Below are positions 1-9,293 of a DNA stretch of 64,000 bases, piece by piece (within the stretch, counting starts at the first letter, position 1; each line of letters starts with the position of its first letter). Origin of the DNA: Cellulomonas sp. Leaf395 (GTDB taxonomy: Bacteria > Actinomycetota > Actinomycetes > Actinomycetales > Cellulomonadaceae); the NCBI RefSeq assembly GCF_001424125.1, contig NZ_LMQI01000002.1:62001-126000 (forward strand), given 5' to 3'. Both the position numbers and the translations under genes were made by a program. The notes below the pieces were generated by a model that was not told where the DNA came from, did no database searches, and was given only the letters and a program-made list of their open reading frames with translations.

Positions 1-1058
1 TCGACGACGGTGACGCCGTCGGGCCGGTCGACCACGTGCATGCGGTGCGGGCTCAGGGCGTCCGCGGCGCTGAGCCCGGCAGCGACCTCGTCCAGGTCGA
101 GCCCGACGGCGAGCGCCGCGGCCGCGGCGCCGAGGGCGTTGTGCACGTGGTGCTCGCCGACAAGCCGCAACGACACCTCGGCGGTGCGCTCGGTCTCGCC
201 CCGCTGCACGAGCGTGAACGCCGCCCGCCCGGTGCGGTCGAGGCGCACGTCACGCACGCCCACCGTCGCGTCCGGGGCGGCGCCGAACGTCACGACGTCG
301 CCGGGAGCGAGCGCCGCCATCGCCGACACGCGCGGGTCGTCGGCGTTGAGCACGGCCACCCCGTCCGCGACCAGGCCCTGCACGATCTCCGCCTTCGCGA
401 CGGCGACCGCGTCGATGCCTCCGAAGCCACCGAGGTGCGCGTGCCCGACGATGAGGACCACCGCGACGTCGGGCGGCGCGACGTCGGTGAGGTAGGTGAG
501 GTGACCCGGGCCGCTGGCGCCCATCTCGAGCACCAGGAAGCGCGTCGACTCGTCGGCGCGCAGGACCGTCAGCGGCAGACCGATCTCGTTGTTGAACGAG
601 CGGACCGGTGCGATCGTCGGCCCGACGCTCCCGCACAGCTGCGCGAGCAGGTCCTTGGTCGTGGTCTTGCCGACCGACCCCGTGATCCCGACGACGCGCA
701 GGTCGCTGCCGCCGGGCTCGAGCGCGACCTCGCGCAGGCGCTCCAGCACGACGCGCGCCAGGTCACCGAGGGCCTTCTCGACGTCGGTGACGACGACGCT
801 CGGCAGCACCTGCCCACCGGACCCGATGACGTCCCGCGCCGCGAGCACGAGCGCGGCTCCGGCGGCGACCGCCACCGCGGCGTAGTCGTGCCCGTCCACG
901 TGCTCGCCCGGCAACGCGACGAACAGGCCGCCGGTGACGTCGTCGCGCGAGTCGACCACGACGGGTCCGCTGACGACGAGGGCGGGCTCGGTGGCCGCTG
1001 CACCGCGCAGCACACCGCCGGTTGCGGCCGCGATCTCGGCCGCCGTCAGCGCGATCAC
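1..1058 (-). CDS. murF: UDP-N-acetylmuramoyl-tripeptide--D-alanyl-D-alanine ligase MurF, 3' end cut by window
   Basis: Cytoplasmic ligase that adds D-Ala-D-Ala to the UDP-MurNAc tripeptide, the last soluble step of the peptidoglycan precursor. About 352 codons are present; the C-terminal part lies beyond base 1. The N-terminal Mur domain runs into the ATP-binding loop GITGSVGKTTTKDLL (around residue 110), followed by the central-domain segments RSFNNEIGLPLTVL and LVLEMGASGPGHLT that are typical of MurF rather than MurE. The start is the GTG at 1058, which overlaps the murE stop as GTGA, so the two are translationally coupled. It is the most distal visible gene of the leftward dcw operon. Identity rests on the loop, the MurF-type segments and the position after murE. 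Confidence 0.93.
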   Translation of the reverse strand, partial: MIALTAAEIAAATGGVLRGAAATEPALVVSGPVVVDSRDDVTGGLFVALPGEHVDGHDYAAVAVAAGAALVLAARDVIGSGGQVLPSVVVTDVEKALGDLARVVLERLREVALEPGGSDLRVVGITGSVGKTTTKDLLAQLCGSVGPTIAPVRSFNNEIGLPLTVLRADESTRFLVLEMGASGPGHLTYLTDVAPPDVAVVLIVGHAHLGGFGGIDAVAVAKAEIVQGLVADGVAVLNADDPRVSAMAALAPGDVVTFGAAPDATVGVRDVRLDRTGRAAFTLVQRGETERTAEVSLRLVGEHHVHNALGAAAAALAVGLDLDEVAAGLSAADALSPHRMHVVDRPDGVTVV

Positions 1059-2632
1059 GCGCGCTGCTCCCGCCGGCTGGTGCGCGCTGCGATCAGCACG
1101 TCGCGGTCGTTGTACCGGTGGAACACGCCGGCGATCTCCTGTGTCGGCTCGTGACCCTTGCCCGTGATGATCACGGTGTCCTGCTCGGAGGCGAGGTCGA
1201 GGGCGTCGCGGATGGCCTGTGCGCGGCTGGTGGCCTCGTGCACGTCGACCAGGTCCGGCCGCTGGAGCCGGACCCCGTCGAGGATGGCGGACCTGATGGC
1301 CGCCGGCTCCTCGGAACGCGGATTCTCGTCCGTGACGACGATCACGTCGGCGAGCCGTGCGGCGATCTCGCCCATGATGGGGCGCTTGCCCTGGTCGCGG
1401 TCACCGTCGGAGCCGAACACGAGCACGAGCCGGCCGGGCGTGATCGGGCGGACGGCGTCGAGGGCCAGGACGAGCGCATCGGGGGTGTGGGCGTAGTCGA
1501 CGATCGCCAGGGGGAAGCCGTCGCCCCGCTCGATGACCCGCTCCATGCGTCCGGGGATCTCGTGCGCGACGGCCACCGCGGCGATGGCCACGTCGAGGTC
1601 CACCCCGGCCGCGTGCGCCAGCACGATGGCCAGCGCCGCGTTCGAGACGTTGACCCTCCCGGGAAGCGGGCTCGCCGCCTGGTGCTCCGCGCCGTCCGGA
1701 CCGCGCAGGGTGAACGTGGAGCCGACACCGTCGAGACCGATATCGGCGGCGATCACCGCCCAGTCCGCGTCCTCGCCCTCGGGCTCTCCGACGTGCGTCG
1801 CCACGGACTCGACGGGGATCGGCGACTCGGCCACGAGCCTGCGACCCCACTCATCGTCCACGACGACGACCCCACGACGCGCCTGCCCGACGGCGAACAG
1901 CCGCGACTTGTCGCGGAAGTAGCCGTCCATGTCCCCGTGGAAGTCGAGGTGGTCCCGCTGCAGGTTGGTGAAGCCGACGACGTCGAACGTCAGCCCGCCG
2001 ACCCGTCCGAGCGCGAGCGCATGAGAGGAGACCTCCATGGCGAGCGCCGTCGCGCCCCGCTCGACCGCCAGCGCCAGGATCGCCTGCAGGGCGGGCGCCT
2101 CGACCGTGGTCCGGGGGCTCTCGACGGCGTCCTCGCCGATCCGCAGCTCGACGGTGCCGAGCACGGCGGTCGTCGGATGCACTGCCCGCAGTGCGGCGTC
2201 GAGGAAGTAGGCGGTGGTGGTCTTGCCGTTGGTGCCCGTGACGCCGACCGTGATCAGCCGCTCCCCCGGTGCGTCGTGCGCCCACGCGGCGACCGGTCCG
2301 GCGATCGCGCGCGGGTCCTCGGCGATCAGGACGGGGATCCTTCGGGCGAGGCCGGACTCCTCCAGCCGCGCGGCGCCGGCCTCGTCCGTGAGGACCGCCA
2401 CGGCACCGGCGTCGACCGCCTGCGCGGCGTAGGCGGCGCCGTGCACCTGGAACCCCGTCACCGCGACGAAGACGTCACCCGCGACCACGTCGCCGCTGGC
2501 CAGGCTCACCCCGGTCAGCACGGCGTCGGCCGCCAGCGGCGCACCCCGCGCGACCAGGCCGAACGTCGAGAGGAGGTCGGCGACCACGTGGGCCGCGGGA
2601 TGCAGCGGACGCATCCGAGCGGGGGTCGTCAT
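1055..2632 (-). CDS. murE: UDP-N-acetylmuramoyl-L-alanyl-D-glutamate ligase MurE (third-residue diamino acid)
   Basis: Adds the diamino acid at position 3 of the stem peptide in the cytoplasm. 525 aa, a usual length for MurE. The N-terminal domain contains the UMAG-binding region, the ATP loop VTGTNGKTTTAYFLD sits near residue 130, and the C-terminal domain carries TDENPRSEEP near residue 410. In meso-DAP-adding enzymes this motif is normally DNPR; here the first Asp is Glu while the Arg is kept, so the amino acid used (meso-DAP, Lys or Orn) is uncertain. The ATG at 2632 lies 6 nt after a -10-like TAGATT, and there are 60 bp between it and the ftsI stop, so it may have some transcription of its own as well as read-through from ftsI. 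It overlaps murF by 4 bp. Confidence 0.93.
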   Translation of the reverse strand: MTTPARMRPLHPAAHVVADLLSTFGLVARGAPLAADAVLTGVSLASGDVVAGDVFVAVTGFQVHGAAYAAQAVDAGAVAVLTDEAGAARLEESGLARRIPVLIAEDPRAIAGPVAAWAHDAPGERLITVGVTGTNGKTTTAYFLDAALRAVHPTTAVLGTVELRIGEDAVESPRTTVEAPALQAILALAVERGATALAMEVSSHALALGRVGGLTFDVVGFTNLQRDHLDFHGDMDGYFRDKSRLFAVGQARRGVVVVDDEWGRRLVAESPIPVESVATHVGEPEGEDADWAVIAADIGLDGVGSTFTLRGPDGAEHQAASPLPGRVNVSNAALAIVLAHAAGVDLDVAIAAVAVAHEIPGRMERVIERGDGFPLAIVDYAHTPDALVLALDAVRPITPGRLVLVFGSDGDRDQGKRPIMGEIAARLADVIVVTDENPRSEEPAAIRSAILDGVRLQRPDLVDVHEATSRAQAIRDALDLASEQDTVIITGKGHEPTQEIAGVFHRYNDRDVLIAARTSRREQRA

Positions 2633-2638
2633 GGGGAG

Positions 2639-2644
2639 AATCTA
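2639..2644 (-). promoter_or_regulatory. possible -10 element for murE
   Basis: TAGATT on the minus strand, separated by 6 nt (ctcccc) from the murE ATG, which is the geometry of a leaderless start. No convincing -35 was seen 16-18 bp upstream, so this is weak evidence for an internal promoter in the dcw operon. Confidence 0.3.
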
Positions 2645-2692
2645 CCCTGCACAGGGCAGGCCGCCGCTTCTCCGTGACGCCTCACGGATCCG

Positions 2693-4591
2693 TCACCACG
2701 TCGTCGGGAAGAGCGTCCCGGGGGTGCCCGACGGTGCGATGCCGAGCTCGCTGAGCGTGTACCCGGCGACGTCGCTGAACACCGGTGCCGCGACGGTGCC
2801 GCCGTACACCGAGGTCTTCGGGTTGTGCAGGATCACGGCGACCGCGATGCGCGGGTCGTCGGCGGGCGCGACCCCGATGAACGACGACGTGATGCCCTGC
2901 ACGCCACCGACCCAGTTCTGCGCCGTCCCGGTCTTCCCCGCCACCTGGTAGCCGGGGATCGCCGCGTGCGCGCCGGTGCCGTCGTCGACCACGCTCTGCA
3001 TCATCGTGAGCACGGTCTTGGCGGTCTCCGGGGACACCACCTGCGTGGAAGCCGGCGCCGGCGCGGGGGTGTAGGTCCCGTCCGGAGCCGTCCAGCCCTT
3101 GACGATGTGCGGCTGCACGCGCACACCGCCGTTCGCGATCGTCGCGAACACCTGGGTCGCCTGCAGGGCCGTCACGGACACCGCCTGGCCGAACAGGACC
3201 GCGAACTTGTCCCGCCGCTGCCAGCTCTCGACCGGGTGCAGGATGCCCGCGGACTCCCCCGACATCTCGACGCCGGTGCGCGCACCGAAGCCGAACTTCG
3301 CCAGATAATCGTACCGGGTCTGCACGGGCAGATGCTGGCCGATCATCACGGTGCCGGTGTTCGAGGACTCCGAGAGCACCCCCGTGGTCGTGAGCCGAAG
3401 GACGCCGTGCTCGTGCGAGTCCTTGAATGTCTCCTTGCCGTCGGGCGAGTACGTGTACGGGACCTCCCACTGCGAGAGCGGGTCGGCGATCTTGTTGTCG
3501 AGGATGGCCGCCATCGTGATGACCTTGCCCGTCGAGCCCGGCTCGAACACGTCGGACACGGCACTGGACAATGACCCCGACGCCTCGCCGGGGTGGTTCG
3601 GGTCCACCGACCCCGAGTCCGCGAGCGCGTAGATCTCACCGGTCGTGGTGTCCATCACGATCAGCGAACCCGACGACGAGCCGGTGGCCGCGACCTGCGC
3701 GTCGAGCGCCGACTGGGCCTTCCACTGCACGTCGGACAGCAGCGTGAGCTGCACGGAGTCACCCTGGGTCGCCGGGGTGTCCTCGGAGTACCCGCCGGGG
3801 ATGGCCTGTCCCTTGCGCCCCCGCTCGTAGGTCTCGCTCCCGGCCGTGCCCGTGAGGCGCTCGTCGAGCGAGGCCTCGAGCCCGGCGAGCCCGACGCCGT
3901 TGGAGTTGACGAAGCCGACGACGTTCCCCGCGAGGTTGTTGTTCGGGTACACCCGCTCGGCGACCCGGTCGACGTTGACGCCGCTCAGGCCGAGCGCGCG
4001 GACGTCGCGTGCCACCTGGGGCAGCACGCCCTTGCGGATGTAGACGAACTGCCGGTCGCCGACGAGCGCACCGCCGAGCTCCGCGGCGTTCATGCCGAGC
4101 AGCGGGGCGAGCATCGCTGCGACGCCCGCAGCACCGTCGGGGACGTCGGGGTCCTCCGAGCCCTTGAAGTTCGCGACCAGGCGCTGGTTGACCGAGATCT
4201 CGTACCGCTCGACCGACGTCGCCAGCGGCGAGCCCTCGGCGTCCGTGATCTCGCCGCGGCCGCCGAGCAGGGTGATCGAGGTGAGTCGGGCGTTGCGCGC
4301 GTCCTCCGCGATGCTCGCCCCCCGCAGCCCCTGGACATACACCAGGCGCCCGCCGAACACGGCGAGCGCCAGGATGACCAGAGCGGCGAGGAACGCCATC
4401 CGCCGACGGGACCCCGGCTGGACCGGGACCGCCGGCGGCCTCCCGCCCCGGGTGCGCGGAGGCACCTCGACCGTGCGCGGACCGGTCGAGGGCCGCTGAC
4501 GCGGGACGGTCGCGCCGGCGGCGCGGTTGCCCGCCGAGGGACGACGGGTCTGCTCGGTGCGGGCGCGCGGGCGCGCGACCGGTGTCGTCAT
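2693..4591 (-). CDS. ftsI: Class B penicillin-binding protein FtsI/PBP3 (septal transpeptidase)
   Basis: Divisome transpeptidase that cross-links septal peptidoglycan outside the membrane. 632 aa: a Pro/Arg-rich cytoplasmic tail of about 65 residues, one membrane anchor (FLAALVILALAVFGG, about 68-85), the PBP dimerisation domain, then the transpeptidase domain. The catalytic motifs are intact: SxxK as STGK near residue 353, SxN as SSN near 409 (ESSNTG) and KTG near 552 (AGKTGTAQN). The ATG at 4591 was chosen because it overlaps the ftsL stop as ATGA; the frame stays open further upstream but there it runs antisense to, and inside, the real ftsL and rsmH frames. No PASTA domain is visible at the C terminus, which ends soon after the transpeptidase fold. 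Confidence 0.95.
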   Translation of the reverse strand: MTTPVARPRARTEQTRRPSAGNRAAGATVPRQRPSTGPRTVEVPPRTRGGRPPAVPVQPGSRRRMAFLAALVILALAVFGGRLVYVQGLRGASIAEDARNARLTSITLLGGRGEITDAEGSPLATSVERYEISVNQRLVANFKGSEDPDVPDGAAGVAAMLAPLLGMNAAELGGALVGDRQFVYIRKGVLPQVARDVRALGLSGVNVDRVAERVYPNNNLAGNVVGFVNSNGVGLAGLEASLDERLTGTAGSETYERGRKGQAIPGGYSEDTPATQGDSVQLTLLSDVQWKAQSALDAQVAATGSSSGSLIVMDTTTGEIYALADSGSVDPNHPGEASGSLSSAVSDVFEPGSTGKVITMAAILDNKIADPLSQWEVPYTYSPDGKETFKDSHEHGVLRLTTTGVLSESSNTGTVMIGQHLPVQTRYDYLAKFGFGARTGVEMSGESAGILHPVESWQRRDKFAVLFGQAVSVTALQATQVFATIANGGVRVQPHIVKGWTAPDGTYTPAPAPASTQVVSPETAKTVLTMMQSVVDDGTGAHAAIPGYQVAGKTGTAQNWVGGVQGITSSFIGVAPADDPRIAVAVILHNPKTSVYGGTVAAPVFSDVAGYTLSELGIAPSGTPGTLFPTTW

Positions 4592-5013
4592 CCGCCGGCT
4601 CCCGCCGGCTCGGGGACGCCCTGCACGCTGCCGTCCGACAGCCGCAACCAGCCGGTGCCGTTGGTCGGGACCATGCCGAGCGCGGCCGCGGCCGCGGCGA
4701 GCTGGGTGGGCGACGCCTTGGCGTCGAGCTCCGCCGTCAGGTCCTGCTGGTCCTGGTTCAGGCGCCCCAGCTCGTTGGACAGGTCGTACTTGGCGTACGC
4801 GCTGGCGGCCATCGAGGTGTTGAGGAGCAGTGCGGACAGGAGCGCTCCGGCGAGGACGGCCATGCAGGCAAGGATGAAGGGAACTCGCGTCCGAGCGTGC
4901 TCCGGCGCGCGGACGACGCGAAGACGCGGTGCGGGCGCTGTCGTCCCCGTGGTCGGGCGCGGTCGGGACGGTGCCGGGTAGGCGGTTGCTCGGGCAGCGG
5001 TCTGGGCGCTCAT
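4588..5013 (-). CDS. ftsL: FtsL-like cell division protein
   Basis: Small bitopic divisome protein, 141 aa, that in other bacteria forms the FtsQ-FtsL-FtsB scaffold activating FtsW/FtsI. It has a basic, Pro/Thr-rich cytoplasmic tail of about 45 residues, a single membrane segment ([19 protein letters not shown], about 46-65), and then an extracellular heptad-like helix ([19 protein letters not shown]) ending in a short Pro/Gly tail. The ATG at 5013 overlaps the rsmH stop by 4 bp and its stop overlaps ftsI by 4 bp. FtsL sequences are poorly conserved, so the call depends on length, topology, coiled coil and the invariant position between rsmH and ftsI. Confidence 0.82.
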   Translation of the reverse strand: MSAQTAARATAYPAPSRPRPTTGTTAPAPRLRVVRAPEHARTRVPFILACMAVLAGALLSALLLNTSMAASAYAKYDLSNELGRLNQDQQDLTAELDAKASPTQLAAAAAALGMVPTNGTGWLRLSDGSVQGVPEPAGAGG

Positions 5014-6035
5014 GCTGCCCTCCTTCCGGTCTGGCGTGGCTTGAGGTGGTCGGGAGTGGGACGGACGCGCTCGGCGGCGCGGAGCCGGACCGACTGCGAG
5101 CGGGGGTTGTGCGCGAGCTCGACGTCGTCGGCCTCCTCGGCGCCACGGGTCACCAGGCGCAGGAACGGGGCGTGCGTCTCGGGCTCGACGGGCAGGTCCG
5201 GCGGGGCGCTGGACGTGGCTCCGACGGCGAGCGCCCGCTTGACCGCACGGTCCTCGAGCGAGTGGTACGCCTCGACGACGATGCGCCCGCCGACCGCGAG
5301 GGCCTCGATGGACTGCGGCAGCGCGCGCTCGAGCACCTCGATCTCGCCGTTCACCTCGATCCGCAAGGCCTGGAACGTGCGCTTGGCCGGGTTCCCGCCG
5401 GTCTTGCGCGTTGCCGCGGGGATGTTGGCGCGCACGATGCTCACCAGCTCACCGGTGCGCTCCAGCGATCGCCTGGCCCGCTGCGCGACGATCGCCCGGG
5501 CGATGCGCGGAGCGAACCGCTCCTCGCCGTAGACCCGCAGGATCCGCGCGAGCTCGCGCTCGTCGTAGGTGTTGAGCACGTCCGCCGCCGTCTGCCCGGT
5601 CGTGGCGTCCATGCGCATGTCGAGCGGTGCGTCGGCCGAGTAGGAGAAGCCGCGCTCGCGCTCGTCGAGCTGCAGAGACGAGACGCCGAGGTCCATGAGC
5701 ACGCCCTGGACGCCCCTGATCCCCAGCCGGTCGAGCACGTCGTTGATCTCGTCGTAGACGGCGTGCACGCCGGTGAAGCGGTCACCGAACGGCGCGAGCC
5801 GTCGGCCGGCGAGCTCGAGCGCCTGCGTGTCGCGGTCCAGACCGACGATCCGGACGTGCGGGAACGCCTTCAGGACGCCCTCGGTGTGGCCGCCCATGCC
5901 GAGCGTCGAGTCCACCATCACGGGGTTCTCGACGTCGAACGCCGGGGCCAGCAGGTCGAGGCAGCGCTGCAGCAGAACCGGGGTGTGCCGGGAGGCAGCA
6001 TCGTCCGAGGTGTCCCCGGTCGTGTGCTCGGTCAT
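5010..6035 (-). CDS. rsmH: 16S rRNA (cytosine(1402)-N4)-methyltransferase RsmH
   Basis: SAM-dependent enzyme (formerly MraW) that methylates N4 of C1402 in the ribosomal P site. 341 aa. After the N-terminal [13 protein letters not shown] comes the SAM-binding motif [14 protein letters not shown], then [24 protein letters not shown] and the inserted helical domain beginning DMRMD, all family hallmarks; the C-terminal [11 protein letters not shown] and [11 protein letters not shown] segments are also present. It is the second gene of the dcw operon, 153 bp after mraZ. That gap holds a weak inverted repeat (CTCTGAC at 6115-6121 and GTCAGAG at 6135-6141) but no strong terminator, so co-transcription with mraZ is likely. 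Confidence 0.96.
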   Translation of the reverse strand: MTEHTTGDTSDDAASRHTPVLLQRCLDLLAPAFDVENPVMVDSTLGMGGHTEGVLKAFPHVRIVGLDRDTQALELAGRRLAPFGDRFTGVHAVYDEINDVLDRLGIRGVQGVLMDLGVSSLQLDERERGFSYSADAPLDMRMDATTGQTAADVLNTYDERELARILRVYGEERFAPRIARAIVAQRARRSLERTGELVSIVRANIPAATRKTGGNPAKRTFQALRIEVNGEIEVLERALPQSIEALAVGGRIVVEAYHSLEDRAVKRALAVGATSSAPPDLPVEPETHAPFLRLVTRGAEEADDVELAHNPRSQSVRLRAAERVRPTPDHLKPRQTGRRAA

Positions 6036-6188
6036 CGCTGCTCCCCTCCCCAGGTGGCACGGATGCGTGTGGTCAGGCGGCCCCTCCGCCGTCCGACCAG
6101 ATCCCCCACCGACCCTCTGACACCGGGGAAGTGCGTCAGAGATTCGGGGGGAGGTCTTACCGGGCGGCGATGCTGTGGGCCTGATCTG

Positions 6189-6665
6189 TCAGAAGGGACC
6201 GTTCGGGAAGACCTCCTCCGCGGTGTCGGCGTACCCGGCCTCCTGCTCGGCCAGGTACGTCTCCCACGCGGTGAGGTCCCAGATCTCGACCCGGGTACCG
6301 GTGCCGATGACGGCGACGTCGCGCTCCAGCCCCGCGTACTTGCGGAGCATCGGCGGGATGGAGATGCGTCCCTGCTTGTCGGGCAGCTCGTCGCTGGCGC
6401 CGGACAGGAAGACACGCAGGTAGTCGCGAGCCTGACGGCTGGTGACCGGAGCCTGCCGGAGCTGGTCGTGCATGCGCTGGAACTCCTGCATCGGGAGCAG
6501 GAAGAGGCAGCGCTCCTGGCCGCGGGTCATGACCAGGCCCGGGGCGAGCTGACCGCGGAACTTGGCCGGGAGGATGAGCCGGCCCTTCTCGTCGAGACGC
6601 GGTGTGTACGTGCCCAGGAAGGGCGCGAAGGAGCCGAAGACGCCGGCGGACGACTCATGCGTCAC
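6189..6665 (-). CDS. mraZ: Transcriptional regulator MraZ
   Basis: DNA-binding repressor of the division and cell-wall operon that it heads. 158 aa containing two AbrB-like repeats: the first around [21 protein letters not shown] and the second around [15 protein letters not shown], each with the DxKGR/DKQGR signature. The GTG at 6665 was chosen because GGAGG lies about 8 nt upstream; the resulting N-terminal extension ([15 protein letters not shown]) is longer than the usual start near FLGTY. Three direct GTGGAG repeats with 10-bp spacing lie 73-98 bp upstream and are the expected operator, so autoregulation is very likely. Confidence 0.95.
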   Translation of the reverse strand: MTHESSAGVFGSFAPFLGTYTPRLDEKGRLILPAKFRGQLAPGLVMTRGQERCLFLLPMQEFQRMHDQLRQAPVTSRQARDYLRVFLSGASDELPDKQGRISIPPMLRKYAGLERDVAVIGTGTRVEIWDLTAWETYLAEQEAGYADTAEEVFPNGPF

Positions 6666-6737
6666 CCCGCCCCCCTCCGGTCCCGCGCTGCGACTACGTG
6701 TGGCTGCTGGTGCGACTCTCCCCGCCTCACCACGTGC

Positions 6738-6763
6738 CTCCACGGTACTCCACTTCGCTCCAC
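6738..6763 (-). promoter_or_regulatory. MraZ operator: three GTGGAG direct repeats at 10-bp pitch
   Basis: On the minus strand GTGGAG occurs exactly three times, at 6763-6758, 6753-6748 and 6743-6738, separated each time by 4 bp (cgaa, tacc). MraZ proteins are known to bind short direct repeats at one-helical-turn spacing just upstream of mraZ. The site lies between the predicted promoter (about 6793-6820) and the mraZ start. Confidence 0.85.
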
Positions 6764-6792
6764 CAGCAACCCGAGATGCAGGTTATTCACCC

Positions 6793-6820
6793 GATCGTAG
6801 GGATATATCTGCAGGTCACA
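6793..6820 (-). promoter_or_regulatory. Candidate mraZ (dcw operon) promoter
   Basis: Reading leftward: -35-like TGTGAC (6820-6815), a 16-bp spacer, -10-like TACGAT (6798-6793). This would place the transcription start near 6786, just upstream of the MraZ repeats, a position suited to repression. The hexamers are only moderate matches. Confidence 0.4.
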
Positions 6821-6823
6821 GCG

Positions 6824-6839
6824 GTGGTGCAGAGTGGAG
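6824..6839 (+). promoter_or_regulatory. Half-operator-like pair GTGGTG-N4-GTGGAG facing moxR
   Basis: GTGGTG at 6824-6829 and GTGGAG at 6834-6839 have the same 10-bp pitch as the mraZ operator but lie on the opposite strand, reading towards moxR. A third unit is not clear (TGG occurs one base out of phase at 6846). Possibly a degenerate MraZ site upstream of the mraZ -35. Confidence 0.35.
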
Positions 6840-6959
6840 GGAAACTGGCCACCCTGGCCGCACCGGGGCGTGTCGGCGGACTGATCAGACGCCAGATCCG
6901 GGAGTGATCAGACGAATCCCCCACGACTGCTCGTCGGCCGCCGCTGCGCCGCGCAGGTG

Positions 6960-6975
6960 GTGGAGCGAAGTGGGG
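6960..6975 (+). promoter_or_regulatory. Second MraZ-like site, in front of moxR
   Basis: GTGGAG (6960-6965), cgaa, GTGGGG (6970-6975): the first 14 bases GTGGAGCGAAGTGG are identical to two units of the mraZ operator but in the orientation of moxR. A possible further unit (TGGG at 6982) is one base out of phase. The site ends about 14 bp upstream of the predicted moxR -35, so MraZ could touch both divergent operons. Confidence 0.45.
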
Positions 6976-6988
6976 GGCCAATGGGCGA

Positions 6989-7016
6989 TGAACTCCAGGC
7001 GCCCGACCTTTACGAT
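6989..7016 (+). promoter_or_regulatory. Candidate moxR operon promoter
   Basis: TGAACT (6989-6994), a 16-bp spacer and TACGAT (7011-7016), followed by a ribosome-binding site AAAGGAGG at 7033-7040. The -10 is the same hexamer as proposed for divergent mraZ. The -35 is a weak match. Confidence 0.4.
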
Positions 7017-7044
7017 CGGACCCAGATCCGCCAAAGGAGGCGTC

Positions 7045-8045
<1,001 letters not shown>

Positions 8046-8046
<1 letters not shown>

Positions 8047-9293
8047 TGCGCCTCCGACCGACGCCGCGCGGCATCGCGCTCGGACTCGCGGGCATCGTGG
8101 CCCTGCAGCTGGGCGTGGTCCTCGGCGCGGTCGACCTGGTCCGCATCGGGACGCTGACGCTGCTGCTCGTCATCGGCGCGGCCGTCGCCGTCGGTGTGCT
8201 CGACCCGGGCCGCGGCAAGCACCGGCTCAGCGTGCAGCGGCACGCGGTACCCAACCCCGTGCACGCGGGCGAGGAGGCGCAGATCGAGGTCGTGATCGCC
8301 GCGACCGACCCCGCCGCGCGCGTCCGGCTGGCCGGTCTGAAGTTCGCCGAGCAGGCAGCAACCGAGCTCTCCGGCGGCCGACCGCTGCGTGCCCGGGTGA
8401 CCCGCGCCCCGCGCCGCGTCACCGTGACGTACACGGTGCAGGCCGCCCTGCGCGGTCGCTGGCCGCTCGGTCCGCTCGTCGTGACCCGCAGCGACCCGTT
8501 CGGCGTCGTCCGCACCTCCGCCACGCTGGGCGAGCAGGCCGAGGTCTCCGTCTGGCCGGCCGTCGTCCCCCTGCCGACACCGAGCGACGTGCTGGTCGGC
8601 GAGCCCGACCGCGTCGCTCTGGGTGCGCGGAGCCCGTCGACCGACGACGCCTCGCTGCGCGACTACCGCGAGGGCGACGACCTGCGGCGCGTGCACTGGA
8701 GCAGCAGCGCCCGCAAAGGTGCGCTCATGGTCCGTTCCGACGAGCGCGCCGGGATGCGCCCCGTGTCGGTGCTCCTGGACCTGCCCGCCCGCACGACGAG
8801 CCTGGAGTGGTCGATCTCCCTGGCCGCGTCCATGTCGCTGGCGATGCTCGACGGCGGCCATCCCGTGCGCCTGGTCAGCGGTGGGCGGGACACCGTCGCC
8901 GGGTCCCCGCTCGCCTTCGTGCACGACCGTTCCGGCCCGGGCGCCCGCAGCGCCCTGCTCGACCGCACCATCGACCTCGAGGCGCCTCGCACGGCGATCC
9001 AGGGCGAGGCCGCACTCGTGTCGGCGGCGCACCTCCTGCACACCACGGAGGCGGGCGGTGAGATCGTGCTCGCGGTGCTGGGCCCGCTCGGCGCCTCCGC
9101 ACGTGCTGCCCTCGCCCACGTCGCCGACGCCGCCCTGGCCTGGGCCGTCGTCCGCGCCGACACACCGGCGCAGGAGGCGGAAGCCGAGCACACGATCAAG
9201 GCGCTGCGGCGCGCCGGGTGGCGCGCGTGCCGGGTGACGCCCGGCGAACCGATCGTCGACTGCTGGCTGCGTCTGCTGGGGTCGGCCCAGTGA
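8046..9293 (+). CDS. DUF58 domain protein (VWA-like, membrane)
   Basis: 415 aa. Two adjacent N-terminal hydrophobic segments (about residues 10-50: GIALGLAGIVALQLGVVLG, then TLTLLLVIGAAVAVGVL) are followed by a soluble region with the DUF58 hallmark around residue 215, SLRDYREGDDLRRVHW and the next SSARKGALMVRSDE. The C-terminal half resembles a von Willebrand A-type fold, consistent with it being the substrate or partner of the upstream MoxR ATPase. The ATG at 8046 overlaps the moxR stop; the 3' end overlaps the transglutaminase GTG by 4 bp. The molecular function of DUF58 proteins is not established. Confidence 0.88.

Noticed and set aside
6115..6141. CTCTGAC/GTCAGAG inverted repeat between mraZ and rsmH as a terminator
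   Set aside because: Only a 7-bp stem with a 13-nt loop and no U tract, inside an operon that should be continuous.
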